A DNA stretch of 36,321 nucleotides. Origin: SAR86 cluster bacterium (lineage in GTDB: Bacteria > Pseudomonadota > Gammaproteobacteria > Magnimaribacterales > TMED112). Positions 25,287 through 34,080 of this stretch are shown piece by piece (within the stretch, counting starts at the first letter, position 1; each line of letters opens with the position of its first letter). A program made the translations under genes and the position numbers. The stretch spans positions 1 to 36,321 of the forward strand of contig JADHNL010000010.1 of NCBI GenBank assembly GCA_016779525.1, given 5' to 3'. The notes under the pieces were generated by a model. That model was not told where the DNA came from and did no database searches. It was given only the letters and a program-made list of their open reading frames with translations.

Positions 25287-26378
25287 ATGAGAGATTTATT
25301 AAAAACATTTTTTCTATTGGCTGTAAGTAATTTGCTGGCTTCAGCAGATTTTAAATTCCAGCAAATTGGTGAAGCACAAAAAGATCCATGGAGTCTGGCA
25401 TTTATTAACCAAGATCAATTTTTACTTTCAGATTTATCTGGAGAATTATCGGTAATATCACTGACCACAGGTGAAAAGCTCTACACAGTAGAGGGAGTGC
25501 CTGAAGTAGCATATGGAAGTCAAGGTGGACTATCTGATGTGAAGGTAGATCCAAACTTTTCTGACAACGGACTCATCTATTTAAGTTATTCGGCTAAGGA
25601 TCCTGAACAAGACAATGCTGTAACCCTATTTGTAGGGAAAGGAAAGTTGGTTGCCGATGAGCTAAAAGATTTCTCAGTCATATTTAAAGCCAAAGCTCCA
25701 AGAAGAGTGCCAATTCACCTGGGTGCAAAAATGGCTTTTTTACCAGATTCAACAATACTCATTGCTAGTGGCGATGCCTATGACAAAAGAGAAAAAGCTC
25801 AAACCTTAGATAATCATTATGGGAAAATAGTGCGGTTAAATCTTGACGGCAGCGTTCCTGAGGACAATCCATTTGTTGGCGTGGATGGCGCTTTACCAGA
25901 AATCTATAGCTACGGGCATAGAAATATGCAAGGTTTGCTCGTTTTATCCGATGGAGCAATTATTGAACACGAGCATGGTCCTAGAGGTGGAGATGAATTA
26001 AATATTGTTGAACCTGGAAAGAATTATGGATGGCCTGCCATTTGCTATTGTATTGATTATTCAGGTGCTCAAATAACACCATTTACAGAAAAAGAGGGCA
26101 TGGAACAGCCGTTGAAGTACTGGCGTCCATCAATCGCGCCTTCAGGCTTCTTATTCTATGAAAGTGATTATTTCGCAGAGTGGGATGGACACTATTTTGT
26201 CTCAGCATTGGCCTCTAAAGATGTCAGAAAGTTAAGCATAAGCAATGGACAAGTAGAGGAGGAAATTTTATTTTCTGACCTCGATGCAAGAATCAGAAAT
26301 ATTTATCAGACACCTAAAGGTTCGCTGATTCTGCTAGTTGATGGTCCTGATGGAAGAATTATCGAAGTAACAAAATAA
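25287..26378 (+). CDS. Secreted PQQ-dependent aldose sugar dehydrogenase (YliI/Asd-like)
   Basis: A 363-residue protein with a signal peptide (cleavage near residue 20) and the six-bladed propeller of soluble quinoprotein glucose/aldose dehydrogenases. LGAKMAFLPDSTILIASGD, RVPIHLG (His), YSYGHRNMQGL and HEHGPRGGDELNIV are the PQQ and calcium-site segments, and GKNYGWP is a family hallmark. It oxidises sugars in the periplasm. PQQ biosynthesis genes are not in the window, so the cofactor may be scavenged. SD AGGGG lies 8 nt before the ATG. It shares one base with the next gene (TAATG). Confidence 0.87.
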   Translation: MRDLLKTFFLLAVSNLLASADFKFQQIGEAQKDPWSLAFINQDQFLLSDLSGELSVISLTTGEKLYTVEGVPEVAYGSQGGLSDVKVDPNFSDNGLIYLSYSAKDPEQDNAVTLFVGKGKLVADELKDFSVIFKAKAPRRVPIHLGAKMAFLPDSTILIASGDAYDKREKAQTLDNHYGKIVRLNLDGSVPEDNPFVGVDGALPEIYSYGHRNMQGLLVLSDGAIIEHEHGPRGGDELNIVEPGKNYGWPAICYCIDYSGAQITPFTEKEGMEQPLKYWRPSIAPSGFLFYESDYFAEWDGHYFVSALASKDVRKLSISNGQVEEEILFSDLDARIRNIYQTPKGSLILLVDGPDGRIIEVTK

Positions 26379-27211
26379 TGCAGATATTGAAATATCCAAT
26401 CTTTTTGATTGCTGCAGCTGCTATTACTGCTGCATTAGTTACACCAATTACTTCCGTCTCCAACTTAATCTGGCTAGGCATGTCTGAAATGCAGCTCAAT
26501 TTATTTATATGGCTTAAAGTCATACTGTTTGACCTTTTTTCATTAGGACTGCCTTTAATAATTGTTTTTGCAATTGGTTTTGCTATTGCTTTTTCAGTTG
26601 CAGCTCTTATTGCAAAATTATTTAAAGTTAAAAATGCACATCTGTATGGCTTGGCTGGGGGTGTTGCTGTTGGTGTAGCACTTATTCTTATGGTTGAGCT
26701 GCTATTTAAGACTCATCCTATTGCTGGTAATAGAACATTATTTGGCCAGATTTTGCATATTACTGCTGGCTATATCGGTGGGCTAAGTTACTTTAATTTG
26801 ATGCAAAAAGACTTTACTGTTAAAAGCGTAATTAGATTCCTAGCATGCCTGCCTCTGATTCTTATACTCTCAATCACGACAAGTTGGATTTTTGATCCTG
26901 CAACAGCTGCAGAAAGTTTTGGTTTTAATTTTAGTGAAATATCAGATTTAGGCAGGAATACTCTAATCAGAGATATGACGGCATTTTTTATGGCAAACGC
27001 AATTTTTTATTTGCTAGGCATTATTACTTTAAATCCCACATGGTTTTTTGCTTCAGGCACTATTTATGCATCTGCTTTTGTATTCAATCTAATGGCAATT
27101 AACTTTTATGGCACTAGTCAAAACGAAGCTTTAATTGCTGAAGCTATATTTACCTTTTGTTCATTTGGTCTTGGTTTTTGGTTATTTCGCAGAGGGAAAG
27201 TTAAAAACTAA
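26378..27211 (+). CDS. Unrecognised polytopic membrane protein, 277 aa
   Basis: I do not recognise this family. The protein is very hydrophobic with about eight predicted transmembrane segments, including residues 5-25, 50-78 (FAIGFAIAFSVAALIAKLF), 88-107 (GLAGGVAVGVALILMVELLF), a pair near 150-165 and two at the C-terminus, ending in the basic tail RRGKVKN. There are no ATPase, cysteine or histidine clusters. The start overlaps the stop of the PQQ-dehydrogenase gene by one base, so it may be co-expressed with that enzyme, but no shared function is demonstrated. The reading frame is intact and its codon use resembles its neighbours. Confidence 0.8.
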   Translation: MQILKYPIFLIAAAAITAALVTPITSVSNLIWLGMSEMQLNLFIWLKVILFDLFSLGLPLIIVFAIGFAIAFSVAALIAKLFKVKNAHLYGLAGGVAVGVALILMVELLFKTHPIAGNRTLFGQILHITAGYIGGLSYFNLMQKDFTVKSVIRFLACLPLILILSITTSWIFDPATAAESFGFNFSEISDLGRNTLIRDMTAFFMANAIFYLLGIITLNPTWFFASGTIYASAFVFNLMAINFYGTSQNEALIAEAIFTFCSFGLGFWLFRRGKVKN

Positions 27212-27241
27212 AACTTCACTTATCAAGTTATGGAATCTGTA

Positions 27242-28066
27242 ATGCACAATCAAACTCAATATGTCTCAAAAATTCCAGACAAAGATGGCTATAGAACTTA
27301 TTCAGATACCGAACATCAAATTTGGGCAAAACTCTACGCAGTACAGGAAAAATCATTACCTGGCATAGCTTGTCCTGAATACATGTCTGCCCTTGAAGAA
27401 ATTGGATTGCCAAGAAACAGTGTGCCGCAATTAAAAGATATAAATGAAACACTTAAGAAAAAAACAGGCTGGGGAATTGAAGGTGTTCCTGCCTTAATTT
27501 CATTTGAACGTTTTTTTGGCTTACTGGCAGAGAAGAAGTTTCCAGCAGCAACATTTATTCGTACTAGTGATGACTTTGAATATTTACAGGAACCAGATAT
27601 TTTTCATGAGATATTTGGTCACTGTCCGCTATTGATGAATGAGGTCTATACAGATTTTATGCAAAAGTTTGGTGAGTTAGCTGCAAGTGCTAGTGCTGAA
27701 GACCAAATAATGCTTGCACGACTTTATTGGTTTACAGTGGAATTTGGTTTGATTCAATCCAACAAAGATTTACAAATTTATGGTGCGGGCATTGTTTCTT
27801 CGGTAAACGAATCTAAGTATGCTTTAAGCAATAAACCTCAAAAGTATGAATTAGATCTTGTTGAAGTTTTTAGGACGCTTTACCGCATAGATATTATGCA
27901 GCCAATCTACTTTGTGATTTCTTCTTTTGATCAATTGTTCAATTTGGTAGATGCTCCTAGGGTAGTTTTTGAATCAATTGCAGAAGCAAGATCTCTGGGG
28001 CCGCACAAACCCCTATTTGCTGTGGGTGATCTACCAGAAGATGATCTGAGAAAAAAAATAGCCTAA
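27242..28066 (+). CDS. phhA: Phenylalanine 4-hydroxylase
   Basis: The non-heme iron, pterin-dependent hydroxylase that converts phenylalanine to tyrosine. Iron ligands are visible in EPDIFHEIFGHCPLL (two His) and in WFTVEFGL (Glu). GWGIEGVPALI and FPAATFIRT are pterin and substrate segments. It resembles the single-domain bacterial PhhA. The track begins at 27230 (MESVMHNQTQY), but bacterial PhhA proteins typically start just before the TQYV motif, so I prefer the ATG at 27242 (274 aa). Neither start has a clear SD. The pterin recycling enzyme PhhB is not in the window. Confidence 0.92.
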   Translation: MHNQTQYVSKIPDKDGYRTYSDTEHQIWAKLYAVQEKSLPGIACPEYMSALEEIGLPRNSVPQLKDINETLKKKTGWGIEGVPALISFERFFGLLAEKKFPAATFIRTSDDFEYLQEPDIFHEIFGHCPLLMNEVYTDFMQKFGELAASASAEDQIMLARLYWFTVEFGLIQSNKDLQIYGAGIVSSVNESKYALSNKPQKYELDLVEVFRTLYRIDIMQPIYFVISSFDQLFNLVDAPRVVFESIAEARSLGPHKPLFAVGDLPEDDLRKKIA

Positions 28067-28146
28067 CAAAGCTGAAACAGTAGATTAATTAAGTATTAAT
28101 GCGCGAAAAAGTTTCTTTTTTTCTTTCTAGTCAGAGATGTTAGACA

Positions 28147-28152
28147 TATAAT
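28147..28152 (+). promoter_or_regulatory. -10 element of tRNA-Ile promoter (TATAAT)
   Basis: A consensus TATAAT ends 11 nt before the mature tRNA 5' end, putting the transcription start a few bases upstream of it. No convincing -35 hexamer lies 16-18 bp upstream (the region is pyrimidine-rich). Confidence 0.6.
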
Positions 28153-28163
28153 GTCATCTCTTC

Positions 28164-28240
<77 letters not shown>

Positions 28241-28283
28241 ACAATCTAGATTTATAGTTCAAAAAAATTTATTCTTAACTTAA

Positions 28284-28364
28284 GTGCAAAGGGGAGGTTT
28301 TACCTGAGATCTTTTTAGGAACCCTTTGAACCTGATCCATACAATAATGGCGGAGGAATTGCAT
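28284..28364 (+). promoter_or_regulatory. TPP riboswitch (THI element) containing the SD and start of the TonB gene
   Basis: The thi-box signatures appear in order: AAAGGG pairing with CCCTTT (P2, 28288-28293/28322-28327), AGGT-TTT-ACCT (P3), CTGAGA (28304-28309), and GAACCTGATC (28328-28337). CCAT-acaata-ATGG (P5) and GCGGAGGAA (28350-28358) follow. P1 can form between TGCAA (28285-28289) and TTGCA (28359-28363), the latter including the A of the ATG. The SD GGAGG (28352-28356) is part of the P4 strand that pairs with CCT (28331-28333). TPP binding should therefore hide the ribosome site directly. Confidence 0.93.
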
Positions 28365-30450
28365 GAGACATACCAAGAATTATCTTTTTATCATCGTCCT
28401 ACTTTCATCATTTGGCTTTACAGATAATGATGTTGAAGAAGTAGTAGTTAAGGCAGATTGGCGTGAAAATACACTGGCAGAAGAGGACGCTAGCACTTTT
28501 ATTCTGGTAGAATCTGAAATAGATTCGCAACCCATAAAGCACTTTGAAAATATCTCATATCTGGTGCCCAATCTAAACTTTGCAGCGAGCGATTCAAGAG
28601 CTCGGTATTTTCAAATCAGGGGAATTGGCGAACGATCTGGGTATTTAGGAACTCCAAATTCATCGATAGGTTTCTTAATCGATGACGTTGATTACTCTGG
28701 CCAAGGTGGTATTGCTACATTGTTTGATGTTAATCAAATTGAAGTAATTAGAGGACCACAAGCATCTAGAATCGGCGCAAATGCACTGGCAGGACTGATT
28801 TATATCACAACTAATGAGCCTACCGATGAGTTTAAAGGGAAATCTGAACTGAGCATTGGTAATTACAATACATCAAGTTTAGGAACAGCTTTTGGAGGAC
28901 CTTTAACAGCAGACAAAAAAATTAAGTTTCGTTTAGCCATTCGTCAGGATAAATCCGATGGGTTTAGAAAAAATATTTACTTAAATAAATCTAATACCTC
29001 AAGAAAGGACGAAAAGACTTTGAGATTAAAAATAGATTTTGATTTATCAGAATACAGCAATAGCAAACTTCTTTTAAGTCGAGTTGATATGGATGACCCA
29101 GCAGACATATGGACGATTGATAATTCTCTAAATACTCTATCCGATAGGCCAGGGATGGACTCTCAAAAAACAGATACTGCAGGATTTAAATACTTTAAAG
29201 AATTTGATCAATTTGAGTTGCAGAGCTTTACTAGTGCAACTGATACGTTTGTTATTTTTAGCTACGATGCAGATTGGGGCAACCAAGACTCGCATGCCCC
29301 ATATACGTATGATTACTTTTCTGAAACATTGCGAGAAAGACAATCATTCAACCAAGAAGTTAGGCTTGTTTCAAAAGATATAGGACAGCCTTTTAGATGG
29401 GTTTTAGGCACATCATATCTAACTCTTGAAGAAACCAATGATAGAAAAGATGATGGGATTTATGGCGACCCCACAGATCCATATGGACCTTACGAAAGTT
29501 TAAGCTTGGCTAAAAGTGATTATCAGTCTGATAATGTTTCATTTTTCTCTAACTTTGATTATGAGTGGTTTGACAACTTAATTTTTTCGCTAGGCTTAAG
29601 AGCTGAGGAATGGTCTGCAAAATATGCCGATACAAATAACGAACGGTTTGATTTGTCTGACTATATGTTTGGGGGCAAAGCTTCAATAAATTATGTTCTG
29701 AATGACAGGGATAATATTTACTTGAGTTATGCAAAAGGTTATAAGCAGGGTGGTTTTAACGTTGGTCTTGGTTTGCTCGGGCAAGTTGATCCTTCTGACT
29801 TAGAGTACGAGCCAGAACACTTAAGAAATGTTGAGCTTGGCCTTAATGCAGAAATCAACAACTATATTGGACTAAGTTTGAGCTTATTTCGTTCTTTAAG
29901 AGAAGATCAGCAAGTATTAATCTCAACGCAGGTGGATCCTAATGACCCCAATACCTTTGTCTATTTAACTAAAAATGCTGCTGAAGGTTTAAATTATGGA
30001 GCAGAGATAACTGCTGACATAAATTTGAGTGATAATATCTCCGCCTTTGTTAATTTAGGTTATTTAGAAACTGAAATTAAAAATTGGGTATCACGTCCTG
30101 ATGTCACAGGTAGGTCACAAGCACATGCTCCAAAATTTTCTTTGTCATCAGGCATTAACTACAACCTTAATTTAAATACCTCTTTGTCCGTTAACTTTGT
30201 TGGCAAAAGTCGTTTTTATTACTCAGATTCTCATGACAATCAATCAGATTCTTATATCTTAACCAACGCTAGATTAACGCGCATAATTAATGATTGGACC
30301 TTGGATATTTGGGTGCAAAACCTTTTTGATGAATATTATTCAACACGAGGCTTTTACTTTGGTAATGAAGCTCCTGATTTTATTGATACATTGTATCGTA
30401 GGCATGGAGATCCAAGACATTTTGGATTCTCACTAAAGTATGATTTCTAA
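28363..30450 (+). CDS. TonB-dependent outer-membrane receptor, TPP-riboswitch controlled (thiamine uptake)
   Basis: A 695-residue receptor with signal peptide (about 1-20), TonB box VEEVVVKA, a plug domain (ARYFQIRGIGERSGYLGTPN, IEVIRGPQASRIGANALAGLIYI) and a C-terminal barrel ending RHFGFSLKYDF. The family is the broad FecA/cirA-like group, which alone does not name a ligand. The TPP riboswitch at its start and the coupled PnuC-type transporter and kinase downstream (11-nt overlap with pnuT) argue that it imports thiamine or a thiamine phosphate across the outer membrane. Confidence 0.9.
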   Translation: MRHTKNYLFIIVLLSSFGFTDNDVEEVVVKADWRENTLAEEDASTFILVESEIDSQPIKHFENISYLVPNLNFAASDSRARYFQIRGIGERSGYLGTPNSSIGFLIDDVDYSGQGGIATLFDVNQIEVIRGPQASRIGANALAGLIYITTNEPTDEFKGKSELSIGNYNTSSLGTAFGGPLTADKKIKFRLAIRQDKSDGFRKNIYLNKSNTSRKDEKTLRLKIDFDLSEYSNSKLLLSRVDMDDPADIWTIDNSLNTLSDRPGMDSQKTDTAGFKYFKEFDQFELQSFTSATDTFVIFSYDADWGNQDSHAPYTYDYFSETLRERQSFNQEVRLVSKDIGQPFRWVLGTSYLTLEETNDRKDDGIYGDPTDPYGPYESLSLAKSDYQSDNVSFFSNFDYEWFDNLIFSLGLRAEEWSAKYADTNNERFDLSDYMFGGKASINYVLNDRDNIYLSYAKGYKQGGFNVGLGLLGQVDPSDLEYEPEHLRNVELGLNAEINNYIGLSLSLFRSLREDQQVLISTQVDPNDPNTFVYLTKNAAEGLNYGAEITADINLSDNISAFVNLGYLETEIKNWVSRPDVTGRSQAHAPKFSLSSGINYNLNLNTSLSVNFVGKSRFYYSDSHDNQSDSYILTNARLTRIINDWTLDIWVQNLFDEYYSTRGFYFGNEAPDFIDTLYRRHGDPRHFGFSLKYDF

Positions 30451-31021
30451 CTTCTTAAATTCCGTTTGGTTTGAAATCTTGGCTGCTATTCTTGCAATTA
30501 TTTATCTATTGTTGGCATTGAGGCAAGATATTAGGTGTTGGATCGCGTGGATAATAAGCTCATTAATGTATTTATTTGTCATGCTGTATGCGGGGCTGTT
30601 AATGGAATCGGCGCTACAAATCTTTTATGTTGGAATGGGTATCTACGGTTGGATGCAGTGGGACAAAAGATCAGCTCCAGATAAACTCAGCATAAGAAGA
30701 TGGAATAAGAAACAACATTTTTATGCAATTGGATCTCTTCTATGCATAGTTGTAATTTCTGGATATTTGCTTTCACACAATTCAAATGCTGTTGCCCCAT
30801 ACATAGATTCATTTACAACTTGGGGCGCCATTCTTGCAACATTTATGGTAGCAAAAAAAGTTCTAGAGAATTGGATATATTGGTTTGTCATTGATTTTGT
30901 ATCTGTTTTTCTTTTTTTAAGTCGTGAACTTTATCCAACAGCAGTCTTATTTGTCATATATCTAGTAATTATTGTTTTTGGATACAGGGCCTGGGTACAA
31001 GCTATGAGGTCAAACGCCTAA
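30440..31021 (+). CDS. pnuT: PnuC-family inner-membrane vitamin transporter, probable thiamine transporter PnuT
   Basis: A 193-residue protein with seven predicted helices. PnuC family features include the motif YGWMQW (about residues 68-73), the helix LLALRQDIRCWIAWIISSLM and the C-terminal ENWIYWFVIDFVSVFLFL. PnuC homologues carry non-phosphorylated vitamins by facilitated diffusion: PnuC for nicotinamide riboside, PnuT for thiamine. Trapping depends on a kinase. Placement under a TPP riboswitch and immediately before a thiamine-kinase-like gene identifies thiamine as the likely substrate. It overlaps the TonB receptor by 11 nt. Confidence 0.88.
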   Translation: MISNFLNSVWFEILAAILAIIYLLLALRQDIRCWIAWIISSLMYLFVMLYAGLLMESALQIFYVGMGIYGWMQWDKRSAPDKLSIRRWNKKQHFYAIGSLLCIVVISGYLLSHNSNAVAPYIDSFTTWGAILATFMVAKKVLENWIYWFVIDFVSVFLFLSRELYPTAVLFVIYLVIIVFGYRAWVQAMRSNA

Positions 31022-31025
31022 TCAT

Positions 31026-31817
31026 ATGATCAACTTAGGAAAATTTAAGAGAGATCTTACTATCATTGGCATTCTTCAAAAAACAAAGTTTTCAGAAGTC
31101 TATACCTGCAGGTTCCACAACATGGATGTGATCTTAAAATTTAAAAAACACAATCTTTTTGAGAACAATATAGATCTGGAACAGAGCATCCATCGCAAGT
31201 TGGCACCATATAATCTAACACCGAAATTTTTGGATCATGATAAAGAGGCTAATTTAGTTATTTATGAAAAAATTGACGGCACATCAATGGCACCTCACCC
31301 AAATAAAAAAATTCTTTATGACATTGCATTAAAGTTACAAGATCTGCATAGCACAAAAATTGATAATTATGAGTATGAGCTTTTTGAGGAAAAAATAGAG
31401 AAATATTTCCTTACCATTGGTGAGCAAGCTCTAGACTCAGTAAGCAAGAATGCAAAAAGCTTTATAAAAAAAGTTACTGCTGACAAGAGTAAGCTAGTTT
31501 TTTGTCATAACGACTTAAACCTGTCAAACATAATTTATACAGATAACATTTATTTCATAGACTGGGACTATGCTGGGTTAAATCATCCTTATTATGATAT
31601 TGCAACTCTCCTTAATGCATTGGATCTGTCACAAGATGAAGAGAAGTATTTTTTAGATTCCTACACTGGCACTCATAATGCCATGGATTTAGATGTACTA
31701 GATTCATTTAAAAAGTTGGCTTTATATGTTGAATACTTATGGATTGTTGCCACTGCATCCAATGAGGATGATAAATATCGAGATAGATATTTAGAGCTTA
31801 AAAAGCGGCTGCAGTAA
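31026..31817 (+). CDS. Thiamine kinase-like phosphotransferase (choline kinase fold)
   Basis: A 263-residue APH/choline-kinase superfamily enzyme. VILKFKKHN holds the ATP-binding Lys, VIYEKIDGTSM marks the hinge, HNDLNLSNIIY (about residues 161-171) is the catalytic Brenner motif and IDWDYAG (about 178-184) is the metal-binding segment. Choline, ethanolamine and thiamine kinases (ThiK/YcfN) share these. Context decides for thiamine: it is four bases downstream of pnuT in the riboswitch operon. It would phosphorylate imported thiamine and trap it. ThiK makes TMP, so a separate ThiL would be needed for TPP unless this enzyme is a pyrophosphokinase, for which I see no motif. Confidence 0.83.
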   Translation: MINLGKFKRDLTIIGILQKTKFSEVYTCRFHNMDVILKFKKHNLFENNIDLEQSIHRKLAPYNLTPKFLDHDKEANLVIYEKIDGTSMAPHPNKKILYDIALKLQDLHSTKIDNYEYELFEEKIEKYFLTIGEQALDSVSKNAKSFIKKVTADKSKLVFCHNDLNLSNIIYTDNIYFIDWDYAGLNHPYYDIATLLNALDLSQDEEKYFLDSYTGTHNAMDLDVLDSFKKLALYVEYLWIVATASNEDDKYRDRYLELKKRLQ

Positions 31818-31858
31818 TATAGCAAGGGCAGGATCATTCATTTATCCTTCAACTTCAC

Positions 31859-31864
31859 TATAAT
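31859..31864 (+). promoter_or_regulatory. -10 element of symporter operon (TATAAT, 6 nt before GTG)
   Basis: A perfect TATAAT with TTCATT (31837-31842) 16 bp upstream as a possible -35. The hexamer ends 6 nt before the GTG start of the DUF4212 gene, implying a leaderless transcript. Confidence 0.6.
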
Positions 31865-31870
31865 TAAGTT

Positions 31871-32113
31871 GTGAACAAATACTGGCAGGAAAATTTAAAG
31901 ATCATTTCTATTCTGCTTACTATATGGTTCATTGTTTCATTTGGTTTTGGAATTTTATTATCTGATTTTCTAGATCAGTTTAAGTTTGGCGGTTTTAAGT
32001 TAGGCTTCTGGTTTGCTCAACAGGGCAGCATTTTCTTTTTTGTGATTTTAATTTTTATATACGTGCATTTGCTTAATAAGCTCGATGATAAATACAAGAA
32101 AAATAAACAATGA
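31871..32113 (+). CDS. Sodium/solute symporter small subunit (DUF4212)
   Basis: An 80-residue protein with two transmembrane helices (about 12-32 and 47-67) and the family stretch NKYWQENLKIISILLTIWFI, followed by GFWFAQQGSIFFFVILIFIY. DUF4212 proteins are the small partners of VC_2705-type sodium/solute symporters and are nearly always encoded just upstream of them, as here (4-nt overlap, ATGA). GTG start; no SD. Confidence 0.92.
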   Translation: MNKYWQENLKIISILLTIWFIVSFGFGILLSDFLDQFKFGGFKLGFWFAQQGSIFFFVILIFIYVHLLNKLDDKYKKNKQ

Positions 32114-33858
32114 GCACTCAACTATTAACTTATCTATTTGTTGGTATTACCTTTGCTTTGTATATCGGTATCGCTTTCTGGAGCAAGGCTAAAGATACCG
32201 GTGATTTCTATGTCGCAGGCAAAGGAGTGCATCCCGTTGCAAATGGTATGGCTACTGCAGCAGATTGGATGTCGGCAGCTTCTTTTATTTCCATTGCTGG
32301 CATCATTGCTTTTTCGGGACGAGATGGTTCAGTTTATCTTATGGGGTGGACAGGTGGGTACGTGCTGCTTGCTTTATTGCTTGCGCCTTACCTAAGAAAA
32401 TTTGGTAAGTATACCGTTCCTGAATTCATTGGGACTAGGTACTATTCTGATGTCGCTCGGATTGTAGCTGTTCTTTGCCTCATCTTTATTTCATTTACTT
32501 ACATTGCAGGCCAAATGAGAGGCGTCGGTATAGTCTTTTCTAGATTTCTAGAGGTTGATATTAACTTAGGCGTAATCATTGGGATGGTCATCGTTTTCTT
32601 TTACGCTGTTATGGGTGGGATGAAAGGTATAACCTATACCCAAGTTGCACAGTATTGTGTTTTGATTTTTGCCTACCTGGTTCCAGCCATATTTATTTCG
32701 ATATTAGTTACTGGTAATCCAGTACCCCAATTAGGTTTTGGAGACACTGTTGTTGGCGGTTCTGAATATTTACTCGATAAATTAGATCGAATTACTACAG
32801 AGCTTGGGTTTGTACCTTACACCGAAAATACAAAAAGCACCCTAGATGTTTTTTGCATCACAGCAGCTCTTATGTTTGGTACAGCTGGTTTGCCACATGT
32901 TATTGTTCGTTTTTTTACAGTGCCTAAAGTAAGAGATGCTCGTAAGTCGGTGGGTTATGCCCTAGTTTTTATAGCTTTGCTTTTTACAACAGCTCCAGCG
33001 GTTGGAGCGTTTGCTCGAGTTAATTTGACCGACTCATTGCAGGACACAAAGTACGTTGAAGCACCAGAATGGTTTAAGAATTGGGAGCAAATTGGTTTAG
33101 TAGCTTGGCAAGATAAAAATAATGATGGAGCAATACAATATTCGGTTGGTAATGCATTTGAAGGAGTGAAAATAAATTTTTCAGATGAGATAGGAGTGCA
33201 TGGTGAAAGAGTGGTATCCAATGAGCAAAATTTATCAAACAAAAATGAGCTATACATCGATAGAGATATTATGGTTTTGGCAAACCCTGAGATTGCCAGT
33301 CTCCCCGGATGGGTATTTGCGCTAGTTGCAGCCGGCGCTTTAGCTGCTGCCCTGTCAACCGCCGCCGGGCTACTGCTAGTGATATCCTCTTCAATATCTC
33401 ATGACCTAATGAAAAAGACTTTCCGACCCAATATTAGTGAAAAACAAGAATTGCTATATGCTCGTATGGCTGCAACAGCTGCGGTTATTATTGCTGGATA
33501 TTTTGGCATCAATCCACCAGGGTTTGTTGCCCAAGTGGTTGCGCTAGCATTTGGTCTCGCCGCTTCTACTATTTTCCCTGCCTTGCTAATGGGGATATTT
33601 TATAAAGCTGCGAATAAAGAAGGTGTCATAGCGGGCATGCTTGCAGGACTAACGATAACATTAAGTTATATTGTCTACTTTAAGTTCTATGCACCAGACT
33701 TGAATAACGCGTCCCATTGGTTCTTAGGAATATCGCCTGAAGGTTTTGGGGTCATTGGTATGCTTGCCAACTTATTAATAATTATTACAGCGACAAAATA
33801 TTTTCCAAAACCTCCATCCGAGGTTTATAAAATGATTGATGAGATAAGACAGCCATAA
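32110..33858 (+). CDS. Sodium/solute symporter large subunit (SSS family, VC_2705 type)
   Basis: A 582-residue member of the sodium/solute symporter family with about 13 transmembrane helices. DFYVAGKGVHPVANGMATAA and ADWMSAASFISIAG are the N-terminal signature, and YTVPEFIGTRY is typical of ActP-like carriers. FGTAGLPHVIVRFFTVP and ALAAALSTAAGLLLVISSS are further core regions. A hydrophilic loop (about residues 310-395) containing DKNNDGAIQY is characteristic of the VC_2705 subfamily. Relatives import acetate or other short-chain monocarboxylates, so that is the likely class; the actual substrate is not shown by sequence. Confidence 0.9.
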   Translation: MSTQLLTYLFVGITFALYIGIAFWSKAKDTGDFYVAGKGVHPVANGMATAADWMSAASFISIAGIIAFSGRDGSVYLMGWTGGYVLLALLLAPYLRKFGKYTVPEFIGTRYYSDVARIVAVLCLIFISFTYIAGQMRGVGIVFSRFLEVDINLGVIIGMVIVFFYAVMGGMKGITYTQVAQYCVLIFAYLVPAIFISILVTGNPVPQLGFGDTVVGGSEYLLDKLDRITTELGFVPYTENTKSTLDVFCITAALMFGTAGLPHVIVRFFTVPKVRDARKSVGYALVFIALLFTTAPAVGAFARVNLTDSLQDTKYVEAPEWFKNWEQIGLVAWQDKNNDGAIQYSVGNAFEGVKINFSDEIGVHGERVVSNEQNLSNKNELYIDRDIMVLANPEIASLPGWVFALVAAGALAAALSTAAGLLLVISSSISHDLMKKTFRPNISEKQELLYARMAATAAVIIAGYFGINPPGFVAQVVALAFGLAASTIFPALLMGIFYKAANKEGVIAGMLAGLTITLSYIVYFKFYAPDLNNASHWFLGISPEGFGVIGMLANLLIIITATKYFPKPPSEVYKMIDEIRQP

Positions 33859-33909
33859 TTTTCTGAACTTTTCCTATTTTTTTTAATCCTAAATATAAAG
33901 GGGGAAAAA

Positions 33910-34056
33910 ATGAATAAAAGCGAAAGGATACAAAAATCGGAAAGAGCTAGAGAAAGAAGGCACGCAACAAAAAAAATTGTTGAAGAAAGAACGCAAAACC
34001 TTTACGAGAAACTAAAAAGAGAAAGAATCAAAAAGAAAAAAAGAGATATCCACTAA
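33910..34056 (+). CDS. Very basic 48-aa protein of unknown function
   Basis: This gene is below the ORF-track cutoff. Translation MNKSERIQKSERARERRHAT runs to KKKKRDIH with nearly half of residues Lys or Arg and many Glu, giving a charged helix with no hydrophobic core and no cysteines. A strong SD AAGGGGG (33898-33904) is 5 nt before the ATG, and the TAAATATAAA upstream can serve as a -10, which is good evidence of translation. I do not recognise the family; an RNA- or ribosome-associated role would fit the composition, but that is speculation. Confidence 0.6.
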   Translation: MNKSERIQKSERARERRHATKKIVEERTQNLYEKLKRERIKKKKRDIH

Positions 34057-34080
34057 ATTTCTGCTATATTTTAAACATCT

